Shown in pieces: positions 55,348 through 62,721 of a stretch of 64,000 nucleotides of DNA; position 1 is the first letter of the stretch; every line of letters starts with the position of its first letter. The notes below the pieces were generated by a model that worked only from the letters and a program-made list of their open reading frames with translations, searched no databases and was not told where the DNA came from. The stretch comes from Acidimicrobiaceae bacterium. GTDB lineage: Bacteria > Actinomycetota > Acidimicrobiia > Acidimicrobiales > RAAP-2. The stretch is from contig PMLJ01000048.1 of NCBI GenBank assembly GCA_003158855.1, forward strand, positions 101,835 to 165,834, given 5' to 3'. The position numbers and the translations under genes were made by a program.

Positions 55348-57915
55348 ATGCCCGACGCCCTCACTCCCGCCCCCCGGGCGATTCCCGAAAAGCCCACCAT
55401 CGACGGGCTGGAAGCCGCCTGGATCGACCGCTGGGACGACGAGGAGACCTACCGTTTCGACCGAAGCGCCACGCGAGAGCACGTCTACTCCATCGATACC
55501 CCGCCGCCCACCGTGTCGGGCTCCTTGCACATTGGCCACGTCTTCAGCTACACCCAGGCCGACGTCATCGCGCGCTACCGGCGAATGACGGGCAAGAGCG
55601 TCTTCTACCCCATGGGCTGGGACGACAACGGGCTGCCCACCGAACGGCGGGTCGAGAACTTCTACGGGGTGCGCTGCGATCCGTCGCTCCCCTACGACCC
55701 CGACTTCCAGCCGCCCGAGAAGCCGGGCGAAAAGAAACTGTCGATCTCGAGGAAGAACTTCGTCGAGCTGTGCCACTACCTCACCGCCGCCGACGAGGAG
55801 GTCTTCAAGAACCTCTGGCGCCACCTCGGCATCAGCATCGACTGGAGTCTCGAGTACTCGACGATCTCGGCTCGAGCGCAGGGAATCTCCCAGCGAGCCT
55901 TCCTCGAGATGCAGAGGCGCGGCGAGGTGTACTCGAGCGAGGCCCCGACGCTCTGGGACGTGGACTACCAAACCGCCGTTTCCCAGGCCGAACTCGAGGA
56001 CCGTGAACGCCCCGGCAACTACCACCGCATCGCGTTCGCCAAGGCCGACGCCAGCGGCACCGTCGAGATCGAAACGACGCGCCCCGAGATGCTCGCCAGT
56101 TGCGTCGCGCTCGTGGCGCACCCCGACGACGCGCGCTACCAGCCGCTCTTTGGCACCAACGTCGTGACGCCGCTCTTCCACGTGGAGGTCCCGATCGTCG
56201 CCCACGAGCTCGCCGACCCCGAGAAGGGCTCGGGCATCGCCATGATCTGCACGTTCGGCGACGTCACCGACGTCCTCTGGTGGCGCGAGCTCTCGCTGCC
56301 CACGCGCGCGCTCATTGGCCGCGACGGCCGGTTCCTGCCGTGCGAGTTCGGCTCGCAGAACTACCCGTCGCGCGACGCCCAGTCCGCGAATGGCTTCTAC
56401 GCCGGGCTCGAGGGCCGGACGGTCAATCAGGTGAGGGCCACCGTCGTCGAGGCGCTGCGCGAAAGCGGCGAGCTCGTGGGCGACGTGCGCCCGATCACCC
56501 ATCCCGTCAAGTTCTACGAGAGGGGCGAGCGTCCGCTCGAGATCGTGACGTCGCGCCAGTGGTTCGTCTCGACGCTCGCGCGGCGCGACGAGCTCCTCCA
56601 GCGCGGCGAGCAGCTGCACTGGCACCCCGACTTCATGAAACACCGCTACAAGTCGTGGGTCGAGGGACTCAACGTCGACTGGAACATCTCGCGCCAGCGT
56701 TTCTTCGGGGTCCCCTTCCCGGTCTGGTATCCAACCGACGCCAACGCGGAGATCGACTTCGACTCGCCGCTCTTGCCCGAGCCCGCCGAACTGCCGGTCG
56801 ATCCTTCGAGCGACGTGCCCCGGGGCTTCGTCGAGGCGCAGCGCAACCAACCGGACGGTTTCGTGGGCGACCCCGACGTGATGGACACCTGGGCCACGAG
56901 CTCGCTCTCGCCCCAGATAGCGGGCCACTGGGGCACCGAGATGTTCGACCACATCTTCCCCATGGACCTGCGTCCCCAGGCCCACGAGATCATCCGCACG
57001 TGGCTGTTCTCGACGGTGGTGCGCAGCCACCTCGAGCACCAGAGCCTCCCCTTCACCAACGCCCTGATCTCGGGCTGGGTTCTCGACCCGGACCGCAAGA
57101 AGATGAGCAAGTCGGTGGGCAACGTCGTCACCCCGATGCCGCTCCTCGAGAACCACGGCGCCGACGCCCTTCGCTACTGGGCGGCGTCGGGGCGACCCGG
57201 CACGGATACCGCCATCGACGAGGCGCAGATGAAGATCGGCCGGCGCCTCGCCATCAAGGTCCTGAACGCCTCGAAGTTCGTCCTCGGCCGCCTCGAGGGG
57301 GGGCCGCTCCCGGGACCGTCCGACGTCACCGAAGCGCTCGACCAGGACCTGCTGGCGCTGCTCAGCGAGCTGATCGGCGAGGCGACCAAGGCCTTCGAGG
57401 GCTACGACTACGCCCGTGCGCTCGAGCGCACCGAGGCGTTCTTCTGGTCCTTCTGCGACAACTACGTCGAGCTCGTGAAGGTCCGCGCCTACGGCGACGC
57501 CGACAGCGCCGCGACCCGTTCGGCGAGGGCCACGCTCGCGACCGCGCTCTCGGTGCTCCAGCGCCTCCTCGCGCCGTTCCTGCCCTTCGTGAGCGAGGAG
57601 GTCTGGCGTTGGTGGCACGCCGGATCGGTGCACTTGGCCCCGTGGCCGACCCCGGAGGAGTTCGTCGCGACGCCGGTGCCCGGCGAGGTCTTCGCGACCC
57701 TGTGCGACGTGCTCGAAGCGGTGCGCCGAGAGAAGAGCACCGCCAAGGTCTCCCAGCGCGCCGAGGTGGAGCTGCTCGCCCTGAGCGGTCCGGCGGAGTG
57801 GCTCGATGACGTGCGGGCCGGGCAGGGTGACTTGCGGGCGGCCGGCGGCGTACGAGAGTTCGAACTCACCGAGGCGGCCGACGTGGCGATCATCGTCTCG
57901 CTCGCCCAGGCCTGA
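55348..57915 (+). CDS. valS: Valyl-tRNA synthetase
   Basis: An 855-residue class I synthetase. HIGH motif HIGH at 61-64 (SGSLHIGHVFSYTQADVIAR), editing domain with IETTRPEMLASCVALVAHPD, KKMSKS at 584-589 and an anticodon-binding domain ending in NYVELVKVRAYGDAD and SEEVWRWW. It lacks the long C-terminal coiled coil of many bacterial ValRS and has the GWDDNGLPTERRVENFYGVR-type insert of the shorter class. It converges with the esterase gene, 6 nt between stops. Confidence 0.95.
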   Translation: MPDALTPAPRAIPEKPTIDGLEAAWIDRWDDEETYRFDRSATREHVYSIDTPPPTVSGSLHIGHVFSYTQADVIARYRRMTGKSVFYPMGWDDNGLPTERRVENFYGVRCDPSLPYDPDFQPPEKPGEKKLSISRKNFVELCHYLTAADEEVFKNLWRHLGISIDWSLEYSTISARAQGISQRAFLEMQRRGEVYSSEAPTLWDVDYQTAVSQAELEDRERPGNYHRIAFAKADASGTVEIETTRPEMLASCVALVAHPDDARYQPLFGTNVVTPLFHVEVPIVAHELADPEKGSGIAMICTFGDVTDVLWWRELSLPTRALIGRDGRFLPCEFGSQNYPSRDAQSANGFYAGLEGRTVNQVRATVVEALRESGELVGDVRPITHPVKFYERGERPLEIVTSRQWFVSTLARRDELLQRGEQLHWHPDFMKHRYKSWVEGLNVDWNISRQRFFGVPFPVWYPTDANAEIDFDSPLLPEPAELPVDPSSDVPRGFVEAQRNQPDGFVGDPDVMDTWATSSLSPQIAGHWGTEMFDHIFPMDLRPQAHEIIRTWLFSTVVRSHLEHQSLPFTNALISGWVLDPDRKKMSKSVGNVVTPMPLLENHGADALRYWAASGRPGTDTAIDEAQMKIGRRLAIKVLNASKFVLGRLEGGPLPGPSDVTEALDQDLLALLSELIGEATKAFEGYDYARALERTEAFFWSFCDNYVELVKVRAYGDADSAATRSARATLATALSVLQRLLAPFLPFVSEEVWRWWHAGSVHLAPWPTPEEFVATPVPGEVFATLCDVLEAVRREKSTAKVSQRAEVELLALSGPAEWLDDVRAGQGDLRAAGGVREFELTEAADVAIIVSLAQA

Positions 57916-57921
57916 GGCGCC

Positions 57922-59553
57922 CTACACGAGCACGCTGCCGTCGGCGCTCTTTCGTACGAGCACGCCGTCCTCGCTGACGTCGTAGTACGCAAACTGGTCG
58001 AAGGACCTCGCGAGGACCCTCACGAACTCCGGCGTCTCTGCGAGCACGGCGAATCCCTCCTCGTCGGGCCAGCGGCGTGACGGGTCGCGCGCCACGGTCG
58101 AGTACGTCTTGACCCCGCGCTCGGACAAGAGGTCGCTGAGCTCACGGCGCCGCATGTCATTGCTCGACGCTTCGACGAGTTGCGAGAATGGATTGTCCGA
58201 GGTCACCACGGCGAAATCACCCAGCTCGCTCTGCGCGTCGAGCGCCTCCACGAACTCTCCCGTCGGGAGCTGAACCAGCAGTCTCGTGGGCGGCGACTTG
58301 TAGCTCGCCACGAGCGACGGGTTGAGGGCCGGTCGCGGCGTGGCGACGGACTCGGCGAACACGACCGCGGCCCTGGTCGTCGCGGACGTGCGCGGGCTCG
58401 CGGTCACGTCAAAGGCGTGCTGGGTGAAGGGCAGCTCCACGTAGTAGATCCGCGCGAGCGCCACGCGCCGGAACTCCTCCACGAAATCGCGCGCCACGTT
58501 CACGTCGACGAGCGTGTCGTTGCCGCCCTGGACGACGAGGAACGGCGGCGCGTCGAGCGGGATCCGGTGATGCGGCGACATCCGCTCGTAGAGCTCGGGG
58601 TCCTCCATGTACGCACGACGCACCACCCGGTGCTCGAGCAGGATGCGCAGCCCGTTGCCGAGTCCGTGCCAGTGCGTCTCGTCGCCGGTCATCTCGAGCA
58701 CGCCGTAGAAGGGGATGCAGGCCCGCACGGACCAGTCGGTGATCCCCTCGACGTCCTTGGGACGCCAGGTCGGGTCCTCGGCGCTGAGAGCCAGCAACGC
58801 GGCGAGGTGCCCGCCCGCCGAACCTCCCGCCACCACGATCCGCTCGGGGTCGCCCCCGTAGTTCGCGATGTACTTCTTGATCCACGCCAAGGTGCGCGTG
58901 ACGTCCTCGATCTGCGCGGGCCAGGTGTGGCGCGGGGCGAGGCGGTAGTTGCACGCGACCGCGACCCAGCCCCGGCCCACGAACTCGTGGAGCATGGGCC
59001 GCCCCTGCTCGCGCTTGTCGCCGAAAGTCCAGGCGCCTCCGTGGATGTAGAAGATCACCGGAGCGTCCTTCGGCGTCGTCGAGGTGCGCCAGACGTCGAG
59101 CCGGTGGCGCTGCTCGGGCCCGTAGGCGACGTTGCGGATGATCTGCATGTCGCGTGGGTGAAACGGGATTTGCAGCACCGTGCGCCACCACGATCCAAAG
59201 ACGTCGTCGCGCGGGCGGGGCAGTTGGAGGGGCTCGCGCGGACTGGTGGCGAGCGCGCGCCGTACGATTCCCCGAGCGTAGAACTGGATAAAGAGCAGCG
59301 CGAGGTTCTCCGCAACGACGACGCACGCCAACACCAGGATCAACAGGCTCAGCCAGTTGGTAGTTGGCCAGCCCCACCACGAGAGGAGTCCCAGCAGAAC
59401 CCCTTCGCCAACGATGGCCTGCGCGGGAAGCTCCCCCGCGGCCCAGCCCACCGGGTACGCCAGCGCGGCGAAGACTCCGCGCCGACCGGGCCGCAACGCC
59501 GTCGACGCCGAGAGCAGCAACCATGCGGAGATTGCCGCAATCAAATAGGCCAT
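57922..59553 (-). CDS. Membrane-anchored alpha/beta hydrolase fused to DUF3293
   Basis: A 543-residue protein. Residues 1 to about 100 hold three hydrophobic segments (MAYLIAAISAWLLLSAS, WLSLLILVLACVVVAENLAL). An esterase/lipase domain follows, with oxyanion motif IHGGAWTFGD, nucleophile elbow GGSAGGHLAA and catalytic Asp/His in GGNDTLVDV and FTQHAFD. The last 130 residues match DUF3293 by pattern: FAVVTSDNPFSQ, RDPSRRWPDEEGFAVL and LARSFDQFAYY. ATG at 59553 is favoured by GGAGGAT upstream. It is divergent from the LLM oxidoreductase gene. Confidence 0.82.
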   Translation of the reverse strand: MAYLIAAISAWLLLSASTALRPGRRGVFAALAYPVGWAAGELPAQAIVGEGVLLGLLSWWGWPTTNWLSLLILVLACVVVAENLALLFIQFYARGIVRRALATSPREPLQLPRPRDDVFGSWWRTVLQIPFHPRDMQIIRNVAYGPEQRHRLDVWRTSTTPKDAPVIFYIHGGAWTFGDKREQGRPMLHEFVGRGWVAVACNYRLAPRHTWPAQIEDVTRTLAWIKKYIANYGGDPERIVVAGGSAGGHLAALLALSAEDPTWRPKDVEGITDWSVRACIPFYGVLEMTGDETHWHGLGNGLRILLEHRVVRRAYMEDPELYERMSPHHRIPLDAPPFLVVQGGNDTLVDVNVARDFVEEFRRVALARIYYVELPFTQHAFDVTASPRTSATTRAAVVFAESVATPRPALNPSLVASYKSPPTRLLVQLPTGEFVEALDAQSELGDFAVVTSDNPFSQLVEASSNDMRRRELSDLLSERGVKTYSTVARDPSRRWPDEEGFAVLAETPEFVRVLARSFDQFAYYDVSEDGVLVRKSADGSVLV

Positions 59554-59603
59554 CCTCCATTGTGGTCGCAACGACGAAGGGCAGGCAAACTCTCTCTAGG
59601 CTG

Positions 59604-60515
59604 ATGGGCATGTCGACATCGCCATCATCGCTAGTGCATCTTCGCGGGACCGTCGGAATCTGGACGAGCACGCACGAGACCCTTCCCGCTGGCCAGAGCG
59701 GCGAGATCGCGTCGGAACTCGAAGCGCTCGGGTACGCCGCCATGTGGATCCCCGAAGCGTGGGGACGCGAGGCCTTTACGAGTTCGAGCCTCCTGCTCTC
59801 CGCGACCTCACGAATCGCCATCGCCACCGGTATCGCCAATATCTGGGGCCGCGACGCCGTGAACGCCGCGAACGCCGCCAAGACCTTGAACGCGGCCTTC
59901 GGCGACCGTTTCGTACTCGGCCTCGGCGTGAGTCACCAACCGCTCGTCGAGCGCCTGCGCGGGCACAACTACCAGTCGCCCCTCGAGGCGATGCGCGAGT
60001 TCCTCACCGCCATGGACGCGGCTCCCATGTTCGCCCCCGAGGGCCAGCACGACTACGCGCGCGTCATCGCGGCGCTCGGTCCGAAGATGCTCGAACTGGG
60101 GGCCACGCTGGCGAACGGGGTGCACACCTACCTGGTTACCCCCGAGCACACCGCGGTCGCTCGAGACATCGTGGGCGAGCAGTTCATCGGCGTCGAACAG
60201 GCCGTGGTGCTCGGCCAGGATCGCGAGGAGTTCCTGCGCCGGGCTCACGCGTACCTCGAGATCTACACGGGGCTCGACAACTACCGCAACAGCTGGCGGC
60301 GCTACGGCTTCGGTGACGAGGATTTCGTGCGGGGTGGATCCGAACGGCTCTGCGACGCCATGGTCATCCACGGCAACGAATCCGCCGTCCTCACGAGCAT
60401 TGCTGAGCACCGCGACGCCGGAGCCAGCCACGTCTGCCTCCAGGTTCTCGGAGCCGACCTCGCTGCGCCACCGCTCGAGGAGTGGCGCAGGATCGCAGGC
60501 GCCCTCTACAGCTGA
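59604..60515 (+). CDS. F420-dependent LLM-class oxidoreductase (TIGR03620-like)
   Basis: A 303-residue luciferase-like TIM-barrel protein. Typical blocks are GTVGIWTSTHETLPAG, EALGYAAMWIPEAWGREAF, IATGIANIWGRDAVNAANAA and FVLGLGVSHQP. The pattern suits the actinobacterial TIGR03620 group, predicted to use F420. Substrate unknown. ATG at 59604 is used; ATG at 59610 is nearly equivalent. The stop overlaps the start of the SRPBCC gene by 1 nt (TGATG), so the two are coupled. Confidence 0.87.
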   Translation: MGMSTSPSSLVHLRGTVGIWTSTHETLPAGQSGEIASELEALGYAAMWIPEAWGREAFTSSSLLLSATSRIAIATGIANIWGRDAVNAANAAKTLNAAFGDRFVLGLGVSHQPLVERLRGHNYQSPLEAMREFLTAMDAAPMFAPEGQHDYARVIAALGPKMLELGATLANGVHTYLVTPEHTAVARDIVGEQFIGVEQAVVLGQDREEFLRRAHAYLEIYTGLDNYRNSWRRYGFGDEDFVRGGSERLCDAMVIHGNESAVLTSIAEHRDAGASHVCLQVLGADLAAPPLEEWRRIAGALYS

Positions 60516-60946
60516 TGGCGACCATCACGGTCTCGGCTTGGTATCCAGCCTCACCGCAAGAACTCTGGGAAGAGATCCGTCACATTGATCGTCACGTGAA
60601 GTGGATGACGGACGCCGTCTCCATCACCTTCGTGGGCGACCAGCGCGAGGGCGTGGGCACGTCGTTTCGCTGCACCACGAAGGTCGGACCCTTCGTGACC
60701 GAGGACCTCATGACGATCACCCGGTGGGAGGAAGCGTCGGCCATGGGGGTCGCTCATCGTGGTCTGATCACCGGCCACGGCACCTTCGATCTCAAGAAAC
60801 GACGTGATGGCGTCGAAATCACCTGGCGAGAACAGTTGGAATTCCCCTGGTGGATGCTCGGTCCCCTCGGTGCCTCTCTCGCCAAACCCGTGCTGCGCAG
60901 AATATGGGCCAGGAATCTGCGGACCCTGGGTCAAACTCTGGCCTAA
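60515..60946 (+). CDS. SRPBCC family protein
   Basis: A 143-residue START/Bet v1-like protein. It begins ATITVSAWYPASPQELWEEI, the usual first strand and helix, then DHRHVKWMTDAVS-type segment (HVKWMTDAV) and later GTSFRCTTKVGPFVTED and WREQLEFPWWML. Such proteins bind hydrophobic ligands or act as cyclases or aromatases. Coupling to the LLM oxidoreductase suggests a joint pathway. Start ATG at 60515. Confidence 0.85.
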   Translation: MATITVSAWYPASPQELWEEIRHIDRHVKWMTDAVSITFVGDQREGVGTSFRCTTKVGPFVTEDLMTITRWEEASAMGVAHRGLITGHGTFDLKKRRDGVEITWREQLEFPWWMLGPLGASLAKPVLRRIWARNLRTLGQTLA

Positions 60947-61013
60947 CGGAGCCCTGGCGTGTCTCTCGCAGTCGCGAGGGACACCGGGACGGTTTGTTGG
61001 ACGCAACGCCGGG

Positions 61014-61463
61014 CTACTGGTGGTCTCGCGGACTGAAGATCACCACGTCAGGCTCGTCGCGACTCGCCGGCCCACGAAAGAGGCGCGCGAGGAACGCCAT
61101 CGCGGTGAGCCATGCGAACTCTCCGAAGCCAATCGCGATCCAGCCGAAGGTGATGAAGAACAGCCCCCGCAAAAACCCGTTGACGACGCCATCGTGGATC
61201 ATCGCGGCCACCCAAAGTGGCAGCCATGCGAAGAGCCAACTCACGAACGGGGCAACGAAGACCGCGGCCGTGCGGCGGCGCCAGCCAAGATAGATGCCGA
61301 AGAGCCCAGTCACCCCGACGCCGACCCACATGGTGGCGGCGTGCGGTGCGAGACGAGACTCGATCAAGAACAGCACCACCGCCATTGCAGAAGACCAGAG
61401 GATCATAGGGGTCGTCACGTTGCCCCTCGCCCGCTCTCGGAACTGGAATACGACGTCGCCCAC
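61014..61463 (-). CDS. Small integral membrane protein of unknown function
   Basis: A 149-residue protein with four predicted helices: TTPMILWSSAMAVVLFLIES, MWVGVGVTGLFGIYLGW, VFVAPFVSWLFAWLPLWVAA and GLFFITFGWIAIGFGEFAWL. The C-terminus is polar (PASRDEPDVVIFSPRDHQ). No family was recognised. It converges with the SRPBCC gene (67-bp gap) and diverges from the S51-like gene, 59 bp away. Confidence 0.7.
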   Translation of the reverse strand: MGDVVFQFRERARGNVTTPMILWSSAMAVVLFLIESRLAPHAATMWVGVGVTGLFGIYLGWRRRTAAVFVAPFVSWLFAWLPLWVAAMIHDGVVNGFLRGLFFITFGWIAIGFGEFAWLTAMAFLARLFRGPASRDEPDVVIFSPRDHQ

Positions 61464-61522
61464 GGTTCCAACTTAGTCAGTGCCCCGTTCCTCCACTCCG
61501 ATCAGGCCGGTAACCTGCGTAC

Positions 61523-62629
61523 ATGACTAAGGGAGTGCTCGCACTGCTGGGATCGGGCGAGACCGCGCCGGGGATGACCAAGATCCATCGCTCGCTGCTC
61601 GCTCGCCTCGACGACGTTCGTGCCGTCAACCTCGATACCGCCTACGGCTTCCAGGAGAACGTCCCTCAGATGACCGCCAAGCTCGTCGAGTACTTCGCCA
61701 CCTCGCTCCACACGAGGCTCGAGCCGATCCACTTCACCTCCCTTGAGGGGTCGACCGACCTGGAGCGGACCATCGTCAAGCAGCAGGTGCGAAGCGCCAC
61801 CTACGTCTTCGCGGGTCCGGGCAGCCCCAGCTACGCACTCGCCCAATGGCTGCCACTCGGACTCGTCGACGACCTCGAGCAGGTGCTCGCCAATGGAGGA
61901 ATACTCTGCTTCTCGTCCGCCGCCGCCGAGACGCTCGGCGTGTTCAGCGCGCCGATCTACGAGATCTACAAGGTCGGTGCCGCTCCGTACTGGCTCGACG
62001 GCCTGAATCTCATGGCCGCGGTGGGGCTCAACTGTGTGGTCATCCCCCACTTCGACAACAAGGAGGGGGGCAACTACGACACCGGCTGCTGCTACCTCGG
62101 CGAGCGACGACTTGCAGTTCTGGAAAGCCAACTACCAGAAGGCGTTGCGACCTTGGGCGTCGACGAACACACGGCTCTCATCATCGACCTCGAAAGGGAC
62201 ACGCTGCACGTCCTTGGCAAGTCCCACGGCTACTGGCGGCTCAACGGTGAAGTGACAGTCTTCGAAAACGGGTCAACGACGCCGCTCGGTGAACTGCGCA
62301 GCACCGACTCGAAGAAAGCCCATCCAAAACCCCGCACCACCCAGGCCATCACTGGCGACCAACCACACGACCTCGCCCAGCGTGCGCTCCGAGGCGGCCC
62401 CGACGCCCTCGAGGCGCTGGCGCAACTGGTCCGACTGAGCGCTACCGGGGGCGCAGGCTTCATCGATCCCACGCCGCTCGTCGATGGCGTCCTCGCGGTA
62501 CGCCTCAGTGCGCGTGCCGCCGGTCAGTACCAACTCGCCGATCAGCTCCGAGACGCTCTCGTAGAGGCCGGCATCGACGTGCAGGACGGTCCCGAGGGCG
62601 CCCGCTGGTCGCTGCGAGACACCCGCTGA
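61523..62629 (+). CDS. S51/GATase1-like protein with CysS-like C-terminal tail
   Basis: A 368-residue protein. The first 250 residues match the peptidase S51/cyanophycinase-like fold: LALLGSGETAPGMTKIHRSL, FAGPGSPSYALAQWL and the nucleophile segment CFSSAAAETLGVFSAPIYEI. The last 50 residues (RLSARAAGQYQLADQLRDAL, VEAGIDVQDGPEGARWSLR) copy the pattern of the C-terminal tail of CysS (ADxxRdxL...Gv.v.D.p.G..W). Function is unknown; the tail could bind tRNA or mark a protein-protein contact. ATG at 61523. Confidence 0.75.
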   Translation: MTKGVLALLGSGETAPGMTKIHRSLLARLDDVRAVNLDTAYGFQENVPQMTAKLVEYFATSLHTRLEPIHFTSLEGSTDLERTIVKQQVRSATYVFAGPGSPSYALAQWLPLGLVDDLEQVLANGGILCFSSAAAETLGVFSAPIYEIYKVGAAPYWLDGLNLMAAVGLNCVVIPHFDNKEGGNYDTGCCYLGERRLAVLESQLPEGVATLGVDEHTALIIDLERDTLHVLGKSHGYWRLNGEVTVFENGSTTPLGELRSTDSKKAHPKPRTTQAITGDQPHDLAQRALRGGPDALEALAQLVRLSATGGAGFIDPTPLVDGVLAVRLSARAAGQYQLADQLRDALVEAGIDVQDGPEGARWSLRDTR

Positions 62630-62656
62630 AGAACCCTCATCGTCCAGACCAAGAGA

Positions 62657-62684
62657 AAGTCCCCCCTCGCAGGAGGGGGGACTT
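62657..62684. terminator. Terminator hairpin between convergent genes
   Basis: A perfect 12-bp stem (AAGTCCCCCCTC with GAGGGGGGACTT) and GCAG loop, 27 nt after the S51-like stop and 38 nt after the Ig-like gene stop. GC-rich with little T-tract on either side, but strong enough to act in both directions. Confidence 0.65.
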
Positions 62685-62701
62685 CCAGGAGGGGGGACTT
62701 C
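62670..62701. repeat. 16-bp tandem duplication of the terminator arm
   Basis: CAGGAGGGGGGACTTC occurs twice head to tail (62670-62685 and 62686-62701). Both copies can pair with the single AAGTCCCCCCTC arm at 62657-62668, giving two mutually exclusive hairpins. Confidence 0.85.
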
Positions 62702-62721
62702 TCACGAAACTTCTTGGAGCG

